The translations under genes were made by a program, and so were the position numbers. Below, one piece after another: positions 12,379 through 23,089 of a stretch of DNA of 64,000 nucleotides; position 1 is the first letter of the stretch; each line of letters begins with the position of its first letter. The stretch spans positions 185,125,634-185,189,633 of the forward strand of contig OY726558.1 in assembly GCA_963383645.1 (NCBI GenBank). Reading direction: 5' to 3'. The DNA is from Muscardinus avellanarius (lineage: Eukaryota > Chordata > Mammalia > Rodentia > Gliridae). The notes beneath the pieces were generated by a model. The model searched no databases. It was not told where the DNA came from and saw only the letters and a program-made list of their open reading frames with translations.

Positions 12379-12700
12379 GGATTGGAGGGCGACCTGACAT
12401 CTGTCACCCCATTGATCGCCAGGGTTGATTGGGCTGATCTGGCTGGCTAGGCGGGGATCCCCTTCCTCCCTCACCGCCCCATGTGCGTCCCTCCCGAAGC
12501 TGTGTGGTTGGTGGAAGATGATCACCTTTCCTAAATAGAAGAGGACTGGTCTTCAGTTAAGGGTATACAGTAGCTGTGCTCCCCTGCTAGAACCTCCAGA
12601 CGAGCTCTCAAGGTCCATTTGTAGGAGAACTTAGGGCAGTCAAGCTTCCAAGACTCCAGACTCGTCCAAATGAGGTGCTGTGCATGGCAGTCTGCCTTTC
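12379..12700 (+). pseudogene. 7SK snRNA retropseudogene
   Basis: 7SK RNA is an abundant Pol III transcript whose RNP sequesters P-TEFb in HEXIM complexes. This segment follows the 7SK sequence from the 5' hairpin to the 3' end. Recognisable blocks are CATCTGTCACCCCATTGATC, GGCTGATCTGGCTGGCTAGG-like sequence, CTTCCTCCCTCACCGCC, ATGTGCGTCCCTCCCGAAGC, AAGGGTATACAGTAGCTG, CTCCCCTGCTAGAACCTCC, GGTCCATTTGTAGGAGAAC, GTCAAGCTTCCAAGACTCC and GGCAGTCTGCCTTTC. It is about 322 bp against about 331 for the functional RNA, with a small 5' deletion after GAGGGCGA and many CpG-type substitutions. An A-rich tail (12701-12720) and a flanking direct repeat AAAATGAGGG (12364-12373 and 12718-12727) show L1-mediated retrotransposition. 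No distal/proximal Pol III promoter elements precede it, so it is presumably silent. Confidence 0.96.
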
Positions 12701-12728
12701 AGAAAACAAACAAAAAGAAAATGAGGGG

Positions 12729-13675
12729 AATCATCTCTTGAGAGAGCAAGCTTCCATCACGAGGTTTCAACCATTGCTTCAATGGAAAGTTGGGGAAAGA
12801 TGATTAGTGTCAAAAGATAAAAGATTCAGTTCACCAAACATTTACCAATGAACCTTTATACATGGAGCTGCGTTACCTCTAGGATCATTTACTGTCACAA
12901 TTCTGTGATTTGGAGCATCATTGTAGGAGAAGATTCTTGTGGAAGACTGAAAAATGAATGAGCAATGTTCATATGGCACAATCTTCTGGACTGAAACAAT
13001 TAGTTATTTCCCGTGGAGAATGAGACCCAGAGACATCCTGTGCCAAGTTTCTCTGGTTTAATTTATTTTAAAAACAGCAATAAATAAGATGTGCAAAGAG
13101 AGGGGGAGGATCTGTGGAGTCATTACTGGAAATGAAATTTACAACAAAACCATGATAAGAGTTGCAATTTGGAAACATTGATAAGTGAATGTCAAACCAT
13201 ACATTTCTTATGAGACAATTTCGTTACTTTGGCAACATGCAAGTTATTCCTCAGTTCTGATAAGCAGTGTTCCTTTCATTCCCACCTGTGGCTTTTGTCA
13301 TTGTGTCTCCAAGGGACATTAATGCTTAAATGAAGACTAATTAGCATTTTCAACTGTAACATACACACATTGATTTAGGAGGAGTGTGTTTCTTTACTCT
13401 CAATGCATCTGACAGACAGCATGGTGATTCTTATAGGTTCTTTGAAGGGTTAGATTTTGCAACATTTCATTAAATTTAGTGGCTCGTTATCTTCATTATA
13501 TTTTCCATTTTCAAGTGACTGAAGCTGACAAAATTTAAGTTGCATACTATAAACTGGGACTTTTCAATACAATCATTAAAAAAAACAGATATGGAGATAA
13601 GAGCATGTGATTCTTTTTCTGTTTTTAAATAACAGCTTTGGATAAAACCCACACAAAATCAAGTTCACCATCTGA
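12729..13675. other. Unique sequence
   Basis: Nothing was recognised. Composition is moderately AT-rich with no long open frame. Confidence 0.4.
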
Positions 13676-13687
13676 AAGTATACAGTA

Positions 13688-13879
13688 GCCGGGCGTGGTG
13701 GCGCATGCTTCTAACCCCCGCGCTTGGGAGGCGGAAACAGGAGGATCGCACAGGTTCGAAACCAGCCGTACTGGCTTAAGAGACCCTGTTTCCAAATAAA
13801 AAATATATAAAATAGGTCTGGGAGTGTAGCCCGGAGGTAGAAGGGCTTCCAGGAACCCCAGTACCACCACCAAAAAAAA
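13688..13879 (+). mobile_element. B1-ID chimeric SINE, younger type
   Basis: A full-length copy from GCCGGGCGTGGTGGCGCATG to CCCCAGTACCACCACC plus A tail. It is flanked by a perfect AAGTATACAGTA target-site duplication (about 13677-13687 and 13880-13891), and the low divergence points to recent insertion. Confidence 0.95.
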
Positions 13880-13979
13880 AAGTATACAGTATTATGGTTC
13901 TTACTATATTCACAGAATTGTGCTTTGGTCCTTATTATCTAACCCTAGAACATTTTCATTACTCCTAAAAATAAGCCAT

Positions 13980-16050
13980 ATCCCTCAGTGGTTGATCTAA
14001 CTACCCCTCCCCCCGCCTGTGCCTGCCTCTAATCAGGTTTTTCTTTCTGTGAATAAGTCTATTCTTTACCTTCCATGTAAAGGCATCCACTCTGGCACAA
14101 CCAGAATTGCATTTCTTTTTATTGCTTAATAATATTCCATTGTATGGATGCTGTACTTTTTATTTACCTAGTGTTTTTTCCGCTCTTTGTGTTGTTATGA
14201 TTAGTGCCGCTACGAACATATGCTTGCATTATTTTTAATGTGCACATATGTTTTTGTTACTCATGGATATATACTTAGGAGTAGAATTGCTGGCCGATAT
14301 GGTAATTCACTCTAAGAAACTGCCAGTTTCCCAAAATAGCCAATCCATTCTACTGTGTTTCTAGCAATGTAGTAGGGTGCCAATTCTCTACATCCTCAAA
14401 ATAGTATGTTATTATTTGCCCATTAGATTATAGCCATCCCAGTCCCAATGGTTACAAAGTGGTATCTTCTTGTGGTTTTATTTTGCATCTCTCTGATGGC
14501 TAGTAATGTTGAACTTTTTTCCTTGTGCATTTTGGTTTATTTGTATATCTCCATAGGTTGGAGAAATAGCTACTTAAAATAGGTTCCCAAAGTCAGTGAT
14601 TCTGCCCCTTCTGGAAGGAACTGGAAAGATCTGGGGGGTGGGTAGTAGCCTCAGGTACAACTGGAGGTGTCACCTAAAAGTAAGAGGGCAGTGGAAGATT
14701 CCAGTGGAAAGGGAGGGGATTTGGGGTTTTTATTTTTTGTTGTTGCTGTTTGTTTCTTTTGCTTTGTTTTGCTTTTGGCAAAGGGAGCTGTAAACCAATA
14801 AGTTTGGAAATCTTAAATCCTTGATCCATTTTTTAATCAGGTAATTAAATTACAACTCATCTTACTATCAATGAATTATATGAATTTTTTATATACTTTG
14901 AAGATGAGCCACTTAATACACACTTGATCTGCACACTTATTCTCCCATTCTATCTATGGGTTTGCTTCTCAATTTCTAGATGGTATTCTTTGGTGCACAG
15001 TGATTTACTTACTTTTGTGGTGCTGGAGTCTGAACCCTGGGCCTCATGAATGCCTTATAAGCCCTCTGCCTCTGAGCTACATTCCCAATACATTTTTTAA
15101 ACTTGTGATGATTTCTTTGATTTGTATTTTGCCACTTGCTCATTTGATGTTTTATCAAAGGAGTTATTGCCTAATCTAGTATCATGGTTTTTTTCTTTCT
15201 CTGATGTTTTCTTCTAAGTGTTTTGTTGTTTTAGTTCTTACATTTATGTCTCAGGTACTATGGCCATATGCCAGGAAATAACATTTGTATATTTTGTGAA
15301 GTGGGCATCCAACATCATTCTGCTGTGTATGGATGACTTGTTCTAGCACCTTTTGTTGAAAATACTGCAGTTTCCTTACTATATGACCTTGTCCCCATTG
15401 GGTATATAGGCAAGGACTTATTATTTCTGGACTCAAAATTCTATTCTATTATTATCTTTGTTTATCCTGATATCAGGACCATATTATCTTCATTACTATG
15501 GCTTTATAGTGTGATTAGGAATTGTGAAGTGTAACTTCTGAAATACTGTTTTTTTAAATAAAAGTCATTTTGACTATTTGTTTTATCAATTTTAGAGTCA
15601 ACTTTTTACAAAAAGCAGCTATGATTTTGACAAGTGTTGCCTTCTCAATCTTTGGATCCATTTTTGAAGTGTTGAGGATTTCATGTTAGTAAGTCTTGAC
15701 ATCCATGATCAGGAACTATTTTTCCACTTATTTAAGTCTTTAATTTCTTTCAATAATGCTTTTTTTATAGTTTCAATTTTATAGTCTTATGCTTTTTAGT
15801 ACATTATACACTTTCTTATTATCCCGAAACCCCAAGTATTTTGTTCTTAATTTCATTTATAAATTGTCCATTTTTAGTATACAAAATACAGTGCTTTTGC
15901 ATGTCAATTGTACAGCCTGCGGTCCTTCTGAATCTTTTATTACCTCCATTGGTTTAATAGATTCCTTAGGATTTTCTATATACAAGGTTACGCATTTTTA
16001 CTAAGAGATATTTCTATTTCTTCCTTCCCAAATATCTTATTTTTATTGCA
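13980..16050 (-). pseudogene. LINE-1 3' half relic, antisense
   Basis: The plus strand shows reverse-complement L1 landmarks. From 14120: AATATTCCATTGTATGGATG, CTCATGGATATATACTTAGGAGTAGAATTGCTGG, TTATTTTGCATCTCTCTGATGGCTAGTAATGTTGA. Further on: GATGGTATTCTTTGGTGCAC, TTTATTTCTGGACTCAAAATTCTATTC near 15420, TGGCTTTATAGTG, and ATTTCTTTCAATAATGC near 15745. These belong to the 3' UTR and C-terminal ORF2. Stops are dense. A short SINE piece at 15012-15096 interrupts it and a TTTA-rich tract bounds it on the right. Confidence 0.85.
15012..15096 (-). mobile_element. ID-type SINE fragment
   Basis: The complement of an ID half: GTGGTGCTGGAGTCTGAACC to CTCTGCCTCTGAGCTACATTCCC. It lies within the L1 relic. 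Confidence 0.65.
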
Positions 16051-16066
16051 TTTACTTCCTTCTCAT

Positions 16067-16176
16067 GTTTTTTACTTATTTTACTTATTTTATTTATTTA
16101 TTTTATTTTTTATTTTATTTTATTTTATTTTATTTATTTTATTTATTTTATTTATTTATTTATTTATTTATTTTAC
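16067..16176 (+). repeat. (TTTA/TTTTA)n low-complexity tract
   Basis: Alternating TTTTA and TTTA units span about 110 bp with no complex sequence. Confidence 0.95.
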
Positions 16177-16397
16177 TTAATTGCCCTTTAATACTGTGGT
16201 TAAAAAATTAATCCAACAAAGATAAGTTGAAAGCTAATTGGTTATATTATTCACTTACAGTTAATTTGAAAATACGTTCATAGAAGACTCTAGATTTACA
16301 ACACAATTAAATATATAAATCAAATAAAAACTATCCTCTTTCTTCAGGAAATAATGGTGAACTTAGAGATATATCAGTTTCATTGTAACATTGGTTC

Positions 16398-16619
16398 CAG
16401 CCGGGCATGGTGGCACATGCTTGTAAAATCAGCATTTGGGAGGCTGACACAGGAGGGTCATAGTTTGTGGACAGCCTCAGCTACTTGGTGAGGCCCTTTG
16501 AAACTCAGTGAGACTGTTTCAAGATAAGGAATAAAAAAAATAGGGCTGTGGTTTTGTTGCTCAGAGGTAGAATGCCCCTGGGTTTAATCCCTAGTACCAC
16601 AAAAAAATTAAAAAAAAAA
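16398..16619 (+). mobile_element. B1-ID chimeric SINE, older type
   Basis: It runs from GCCGGGCATGGTGGCACATG to TTTAATCCCTAGTACCAC and an A-rich tail. A TAACATTGGTTC target-site duplication (16386-16397 and 16620-16631) brackets it, and the right copy abuts the MER2-like element. Confidence 0.93.
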
Positions 16620-16631
16620 TAACATTGGTTC

Positions 16632-16976
16632 TACTTTATCTGCATAGAAGATGTTTCAAGATTTCCAGTGGATGCCTAAAACCATGGTGTATAGTGAGTC
16701 TATATCTAGCCATAGAATACTATAAGTGTTGTTCTGATAACTGAAACTGCTACTTCGTATGTAGTGGGTGATGGGGTGTGCAAAGTGTATAAGCTGGACA
16801 ATCCTATGACTCATCTTCTGGGTGGTCAGAGAAAGACAGTGCAGGATTTCATAAAACCACATAGAACTTTGGGCAATTTAAAACTATGAGTGTTTTTTTC
16901 TGAAATCTTCCATTTAATTTTTTGTACTGTGGTTGACCATGGATAACTGGAACCATAGAATGAGGCAACTACTATA
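16632..16976 (-). mobile_element. MER2/Tigger-type DNA transposon, nonautonomous
   Basis: Read on the minus strand, the right end gives TATAGTAGTTGCCTCATTC, then GGTTCCAGTTATCCATGGTC, CCACAGTACAAAAAATTAAATGGAAGATT and TCATAGTTTTAAATTGC. These are typical of MER2, an internally deleted mariner/Tigger element with CAGTAGTCCCC-like ends. The other end, ACTTTATCTGCATAG, is the complementary terminus. No transposase reading frame remains. Confidence 0.85.
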
Positions 16977-16979
16977 CCT

Positions 16980-17497
16980 GATCCACAGAGCTAAATTAAG
17001 GGCTAAGGAATTACTTGCTCAGAAAGAGAAAACAAAACTATGAAAACCAAAGGAAAGAGACACAAAACCTCTAATTTTTTAAAATCACAATGCACTGAGA
17101 TTCAAATAAAGGATCACTACTGATACATAGTCAAGTATTCAACTGAACTTCAGCTTTATTAAGGGAGCTCAAACATAACATTTTAGAGTGGAATAAAACT
17201 CCCAAACTGAGATGCATGCAACAATTACAGATATGGCAAATGCTTTCGCAATAACAAATAAAATTTCTTCTTATTTTTTCCTAATTTAAAAAATAGAGGT
17301 TTTCTAACTATAGTGAAAATGTCCTCATTAGATTCAGTTTTGAAATATTCTGATTTTGCAGTCTGTAACAATTTCTGCTATAGAATGCCTAGCAGGAAAA
17401 CTATAGAATGCATAGCAGGTTTTCTTTAGGAAACTGCAAATATGGTCAAGAGGCCAAGGACTTGGCTCCCTGGTACTCATGACTCTAATATTTATCA
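16980..17497. other. AT-rich unique sequence
   Basis: No element was recognised, apart from an imperfect 22-bp tandem duplication at 17377-17420. Confidence 0.4.
17377..17420 (+). repeat. Short tandem duplication
   Basis: CTATAGAATGCCTAGCAGGA and CTATAGAATGCATAGCAGGT lie head to tail with one internal difference. This is a local duplication. Confidence 0.8.
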
Positions 17498-17795
17498 TTT
17501 AAAAAAAGGAGGCGTTCTGGACACTTGTTACAACATGGATGGCATAAGGCTAAGTGATATAAACCCCAAACAGAAGCAAAAACATTTTTTTAGTCTCACT
17601 CAAATATAGAATTGTTTTTACAAAGTCAAATTTATAGATATAGAGAAGAGGTGGGAAGAGGAAGAGGTAGGTCAACATGTACCGAGTAGCAAATATTGAG
17701 GATGTGTAAGTCTAAACATCGAATGTACATCCTGAAGACTAAAATTAAAAAGTGTTTATTATATTCAAGTTTTTGCTGAGTAGATTATATCTATT
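17498..17795 (+). mobile_element. LINE-1 3' end, sense
   Basis: The order ACAACATGGATGGCATAAGG, CTAAGTGATATAAACCCCAAAC, TCTCACTCAAATATAGAATTG, GTGGGAAGAGGAAGAGGTAGG, ATTGAGGATGTG matches the usual L1 3' UTR layout: 'aacatggatg', 'aagtgaaataag', 'ctcactnatatgtgga', then a purine-rich tract. It is degraded and 5'-truncated. Confidence 0.72.
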
Positions 17796-17810
17796 ATAGC
17801 TTTTGTAATT

Positions 17811-18011
17811 GTGGTATTGGGGGTGGAACCCAGGGGCTTTCCTACCTCCAGGCTACACTCCCAGACCTATTTTTATATTTTATTAAACACAGGGTCTCAC
17901 TAAGTTTCTGAGAGCCTCACTAAGTAGCTGAGGCTGGCTTTGAACCTGCGTGATCCTCCTGTCTCAGCCTCCTAAGCCCAGGGATTACAAGCGTGAACCA
18001 CCATGCCCAGC
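17811..18011 (-). mobile_element. B1-ID chimeric SINE
   Basis: The complement of a full copy: GTGGTATTGGGGGTGGAACC to GTGAACCACCATGCCCAGC. The flanks ATTATAGCTTTTG (left) and CTTATAGCTTCTTTT (right) look like a slightly decayed target-site duplication. Confidence 0.9.
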
Positions 18012-18140
18012 TTATAGCTTCTTTTATTATGGAGGGAAATGACTAACTATGATAGATTATCAACATATTTTTACTACCTATACAACTTACCATGTTGTGT
18101 ACTTTAAATATACTTTTAAATGTATTATTTAAATATAATA

Positions 18141-18142
<2 letters not shown>

Positions 18143-18194
<52 letters not shown>

Positions 18195-18199
18195 TGTGG
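18143..18199 (+). repeat. (TG)n microsatellite
   Basis: About 27 TG units with a single TATG interruption. It directly adjoins an antisense ID-type tail. Confidence 0.97.
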
Positions 18200-18262
18200 T
18201 TTAAAACCAGAGCCTTAGGCATGCTAGGTAAGTATTCTACCACTGACCTTTATCCTCAGCCT
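18200..18262 (-). mobile_element. ID-type SINE fragment
   Basis: The complement of an ID half: GGCATGCTAGGTAAGTATTCTACCACTGACC to ATCCTCAGCC. The (TG)n lies at what would be its 3' tail. Confidence 0.7.
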
Positions 18263-18530
18263 ATAAAATTTATTTTTTAAAAAACAACTCAAGGATTCAG
18301 GTTAATGATATCCATGATAGGTAGATACTCATTCTGACATTTCCAGACAAATTATTTTATGTACCAGGGAAGATAGTTATCATAATATCAGCAGTTATTT
18401 TGTTATTGTGGATTTTTTTCTTTTTCATGTGTCACCATTTTTATTTTAGCAGGGACACTGAAACATTCATTTAGTTTTATTTCTTATAATCAAATCCTGG
18501 AGTACTGCCTTTCACAAGGCTTTATCAGTT

Positions 18531-18744
18531 TCTTTCTGTTTTTGTTTTTTTATCATTTTTTATTTATTTTTTATTTTTGCAGTACTGGGGATTGAACCCA
18601 GGTGGATTCTATCACTGAATAACACCCCCATTCCCTTTTTTGAGACAGGGTCTTGGTATGTTGCCCAAGAGATCCTTGAACATGCAATCCTCCAACCTCA
18701 GCCTCCAGAGTTTCTGGGATTACAGTTGCGCACCACCCAGCCCA
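18531..18744 (-). mobile_element. B1-ID chimeric SINE, older type
   Basis: A T-rich tail (18537-18580) and GCAGTACTGGGGATTGAACC lead to GTTGCGCACCACCCAGCC. Direct repeats CAAGGCTTTATCA begin at 18514 and 18745, giving a clear target-site duplication. Confidence 0.92.
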
Positions 18745-18759
18745 GCAAGGCTTTATCAT

Positions 18760-19030
18760 TTGGACAAACAGCTGTATATTTTCCACTAAGCTACTTACTG
18801 TTTTTGTCCATTTGAAGGCATGTGACATGCTTACTAATGTCTAGTATGTTAGACCATGATGGTACAGCTGAAGTGCTTTAGACTTAAAAAGTACTGACTA
18901 GTTTGATAGAATTTATGTTAAGTAACAAGCCATGAGTTATAGCATAAGGCACAGAATGTTCCATCTGTTGTTTACCCTAATCAGAGAATTTCTATCCAGA
19001 CAAATTCAAAAGATCTTTAATAATAAAATT
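18760..19030. other. Unique sequence
   Basis: Nothing was recognised in this spacer. Confidence 0.4.
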
Positions 19031-19034
19031 CTAA

Positions 19035-19510
19035 CATCTGTTTTTTTAATTTTGTATTGGTGCATTGTAGTCATACATGTTAATGGACTACATGGATGGT
19101 AGAGGCACACATGCACACATCACCTAATTAGCCCTTACCCAATTCTCCCCCCATTTTCTCCCCCCTCCCTTCTTTTCATGTTAGTGATTGACTTTGATCT
19201 GTTTATTAATGGACACCATGTACATTAGAGAGTTGCCCTCATCTTCTCTCCCACCCCTCTCAGTTAGGTCGCCTTATTTGCTCTTTTATAGAATCTCCTT
19301 CACCTAGGTTTCCTTCTATGACCCATTTCATTTTCTCCCTAGCTTCCACATATTAGGAAGAACATCCAATCTCTTATTATTTTTGTGTGTGTGTGACTGA
19401 CTAATCTCACTTAGCATAATATTCTTCAGTTCCATCCATTTCCCTGTAAATGATGTAATTGTGTTTTTCTTTATGGCTGAGTAAAATTCCATTGTATACA
19501 TATATATTCT
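19035..19510 (-). mobile_element. LINE-1 3' end, antisense
   Basis: From TTTTTTTAATTTTGTATTGGTGCATTGTAG through pyrimidine-rich CCCCCCATTTTCTCCCCCC (the complement of the L1 purine tract). It continues to TCACTTAGCATAATATTCTTCAGTTCCATCC and GGCTGAGTAAAATTCCATTGTATAC. The second half aligns with 39390-39690, so both are copies of one L1 family. Confidence 0.82.
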
Positions 19511-19696
19511 AACATCTCTAATACCTTAGTATAACTCATGCTATACTCCAAATTATTCTAGCTGGTAATTATATTTTGAAATTAACTACTCACAAATGTC
19601 TGTAAACATGTATTTTTAGTATGATTCGGCAATTAATAGTATTGCTAAGATAATATTTTTTCTTATGTAGCTTTATGTTTTTTAGTGTGTGGGGGG

Positions 19697-19887
19697 CATG
19701 GAGTGTACTGGGGATTGAAACCAGAGATGTTCTTCTAGGAGGCCACACTCAGCCCTATCTTATTTTTTTTTTTTTAATGAGTTACTGAGGGCCTTTCTAA
19801 GTTGCTGAGGCTGGTTCCGAACTTTCAACCCTACTGTCTTCACCTCCCAAGTATTGGGATTGCAAGTGTGCGCCACCACACCCAACA
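19697..19887 (-). mobile_element. B1-ID chimeric SINE, older type
   Basis: The complement of a complete copy: GTACTGGGGATTGAAACC, internal T run, GTTGCTGAGGCTGG, ending GTGCGCCACCACACCC. Confidence 0.88.
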
Positions 19888-20336
19888 TTCATTCATAATT
19901 TGAAAGGAAGAATACAACTTGTGGTAGAAATAGTGTCTCTACATAGTGGATGCAGGATCCTATCAACCATAGAGGCTTGTTTTGATCATCAATGTGTAAA
20001 AAAAATCCTATTAGAACAAATTTGTTCCCTGCATAGCCAATGCGTCAGTTTTTATTTGAAAATGAGGTGTATTCTGTGCCTTATCACAACGTTTAACTCT
20101 GTAGAAAAATATGTACTCACCAAAGTATTTTCATTAGTATTATCTTTGAATTATCTTTTTTTTTTTTTTTTTTTTACTAGCCAAAATTTCTGAATTGGAT
20201 TAGTCTTAAAGCAATCCTAGGAAAAGATACCCTTTGGAGAGAAAATGTGAAAAAAATAATAGAAATTCCAGTAAATGTGATTCTTGTGGATCCAGGGTTT
20301 ATTTTCATCTTAGGTTTGCTGTAGTGACATTTTTGC

Positions 20337-20490
20337 TGATCTGAGCATGGTGGCACACACCTGTAATTCCTGTACCTGTGAGGCAGAGACAGACAGGAGG
20401 ATTGCTGGTTTGAGGCCAGTCTTGGCAACTTAAAGAGTCCTCAGCAACTGAGTGAGCCTTATTTAAAAACAAAATAACATTGTGCTGAGG
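20337..20490 (+). mobile_element. B1-type SINE, diverged
   Basis: GAGCATGGTGGCACACACCTGTAATTCC, then a duplicated CAGAGACAGACAGGAGG, AGGCCAGTCTTGG and TTAAAAACAAAATAACAT. It ends in a GGTATTTATTT array, and the ID half is missing or reduced to GTGCTGAGG. Confidence 0.8.
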
Positions 20491-20493
20491 TAT

Positions 20494-20528
<35 letters not shown>

Positions 20529-20530
20529 TT
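20491..20530 (+). repeat. (ATTT)n microsatellite
   Basis: Ten uninterrupted TTTA units follow the diverged SINE. Confidence 0.97.
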
Positions 20531-21185
20531 ATATTTTTCCTGTGTGTTTTCTCACTGCTTATTGTGTAAGACATTTGCTTCTTTACATCATCTTCAGTTT
20601 GTCAATCATAGATGCCATTAATCGTCCCATAATTGATTTTTTTTCACTTTAGGAAATGAAGCTGTTTTTAGTTCTCTGAGAATCTATAATTGATAGTTGT
20701 CAAACTGATTCCTTAGCTAAATCAGAGGGCTCTTGCCAGTGTACATTAATAACCTCTCTTACAGAAATATGTTTGATGAATGTTTGCAAAATCATAAATA
20801 TTTTTCTCTCTGAGGAATACTGTGACTTTTTTGGAGGAATCCCTTAAAATTTCCCATTTAGAATAATGTGTCCTTATGTTAAGATCATGGTATTGTATTG
20901 CATATTATCATAGTAATTTTCTTTTCCTTTGCACATTTTATATTACTAGCTATACTTTTTGGAGTTACCGTTATATTTTCAAAATAGTATTTGAGTCCTT
21001 GCTTTTGAAAACAACATCAAACCTGAAATACTATATAATTTCTTTTTCTCTATTTAATTGAAAATATGTATATAATAAATTATAATGAATTTTGGATCAT
21101 TTTAGTGTAATAACTCAAAATTCTGTGGTGTTGGCAGTTCTTTGTTAGTGATGACTATTTGCAATAACAGAATTATTATGGAAAT
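20531..21185. other. AT-rich unique sequence
   Basis: Nothing was recognised. Confidence 0.4.
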
Positions 21186-21189
21186 TTAA

Positions 21190-21660
21190 TTTCAAACTTT
21201 CATCAATATTTAACAAACATGCACTGTGGGTTACTCTCAAAGATCTAATGAATTTGTAGTTACTCTTCAATAAATAAATGAGTATAAACATAGAGACATA
21301 TGTAATAAACACATAAATTGAGCTGTCGTTTAGCAAGAGAGGAACCATTGTGGAAAAGCAGTCTGGGAAAGGCAAGGAGATGGTCGTGGATTGATTGGTA
21401 ACACAAAGAAGGGGCTCTTGTCCTGCCTCGAGGTGAGGGGTTGAGTGGTAACAGGAAGTTTTAGAAGGAAACACAAAGACTAGGTTTTGGAAGGTAATGG
21501 CATTAACCAGCGAGGGAGGTTATGGGGAAAAAGATGAAGGGAAATAATATTCTAGCAGGGAGGAGAGTCAGTGGTCACAAAAGCACAGTTGGATAAAAGC
21601 TGAAGTCTGGGACAGAGAGAAGCAGAATAAGATTTTATTCCTGGCCAAAAGGATCATCCA
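21190..21660 (+). repeat. Old dispersed repeat, family unresolved
   Basis: The text resembles the common mammalian block 'start of stock element ... aaggaacaccattg ... gcagaggggacaagcaca'. Examples here are CACTGTGGGTTACTCTCAAAG near 21225, CAATAAATAAATGAGTA, GGGAAAGGCAAGGAGATGG near 21370 and AGTGGTCACAAAAGCAC near 21570. It resembles parts of 38690-38980 plus 40185-40700. This is a weak call. Confidence 0.35.
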
Positions 21661-21911
21661 GCCCTACTTAGGCTTGTTTTGTTAACTAAAGATGGAAGTG
21701 GGGAGATTGAGTCATGAGATAGGGTGATGAGTCACTGATTTATTTCAGGACATCTGATAAGGGACAGATATCAGGTTAAGAAAAAGGAAAAGGTCATATG
21801 AACATTAGTCTTAGGTTCTGGGGACATTCCTGGTTACTACCGGTTATTCTATTTTTATTATTACCGCCTTTCATTCATTCTTTCTTTTTTTCTTAAAAGT
21901 GTCTTGATTCG

Positions 21912-22110
21912 CTGGCTGTGGTGGCCCATGCTTGTAATCCCTGCCCATGGGAGGCAGAGACAGGAAGATTGCGCAGATTCGAAGCCAGCCTCGCTGGCTT
22001 AAGAGACCCTGTTTCCAAATAAAAAATATAAAATAGGTCTGGGAGTGTAGCCTGGAGGTAAAAGGGTTTCCAGGAACCCCAGTACCACCAAAATAAATAA
22101 ATAAATAAAA
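21912..22110 (+). mobile_element. B1-ID chimeric SINE, younger type
   Basis: A full-length copy from GCTGGCTGTGGTGGCCCATG to CCCCAGTACCACC plus (AAAT)n. Its target-site duplication reads GTGTCTTGATTCG at left and GCATCTTGATTCG at right. Confidence 0.93.
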
Positions 22111-22124
22111 GCATCTTGATTCGA

Positions 22125-22814
22125 TTGCTAATTTACAGGGTTACTTAAGTAAAGTTCCGGATGTGTTTAGGAGCTTGTGTGGTTGGGTGTGGAGCAAGTC
22201 ATGTGACCTGGAATTCCTGTTCACGGTGATGCCCTGGGAAAGGAGTTAAGGAGTAGAGAGATCAAGAGTGTCCGCTTTTTTATTTGCACAGTCTCCTCCT
22301 GTGTACCTGTCCAGGTATGTGTGGGATGTAGCAGGTCAGCAGGCATTACGTTAGTTGGGTAGACCTGAACGGGAAGTGAGAAGGTGTAGCAATGAAGGCA
22401 GATCCCTTTCTGAGGAATCTTATATGTACATGAAAAAGAAGAGAGATATGGGGTCCAATTGTTTTTGGCCTGCAGGGGTTAAGGAAGATATTATTTTTAA
22501 GAAAGTCAAGTGTGTTTATTAACTTGCATTCCCAGACTTTTTTTTTTTGGCACACTGATAATAGGTGCTGCTTCAAGAAATTATTTCCTAACCAATGAAG
22601 TTTGATAAGCTCTAGGTCCAGTAAAGTCAGGATGTTTCTGAGCATCTGAAACCCTTTAATACACTAATCTATATTGTTTATGTCCAAAGTAGGAGATAAA
22701 ATATGCAATGGCTCCTAAGCATATCTAACAACTGAAATTTCTTTATAAAGGTTTACTAACTCCATAGTACAAGAGGCCATCTTGCAGTCCAACGAACGCA
22801 CCCTGGTGTAATTT
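22125..22814. other. Unique sequence
   Basis: No repeat or exon was recognised. A 99-codon minus-strand open frame (22346-22645) has no recognisable domain. Confidence 0.4.
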
Positions 22815-22920
22815 TGAAGTATGACTCCAACTAGTCATGTGACCTTAGCACATTACTTTAATTTGCTGAGCTGAATTGCCTCCTCTGGGAAATGGAAATA
22901 ATTTATACACGTACTGTAAG
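22815..22920 (+). mobile_element. MIR fragment
   Basis: GACTCCAACTAGTCATGTGACC, TTAGCACATTACTTTAATT, GCCTCCTCTGGGAAATGGAAATAAT follow the MIR core order (ctagctgtgtgacc, cttgggcaagttactt, cctcatctgtaaaatggggataat). A further MIR-like end, GTAAATAGCCCTTAGCCTGGTGCCT, lies at 23052-23077. Confidence 0.68.
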
Positions 22921-23089
22921 GCTATGCAGTTTGCACACTTCCAGCCCTATCAGTTGTTTATGACCAGAGACCATTCTAACTGGTTCTAAATATACTGTCA
23001 TCTCTACTTCACCTCCACGTGTTTGAACAAGGAGTAAAAGAGGCCATCATGTAAATAGCCCTTAGCCTGGTGCCTCGTAGTATTATTTT

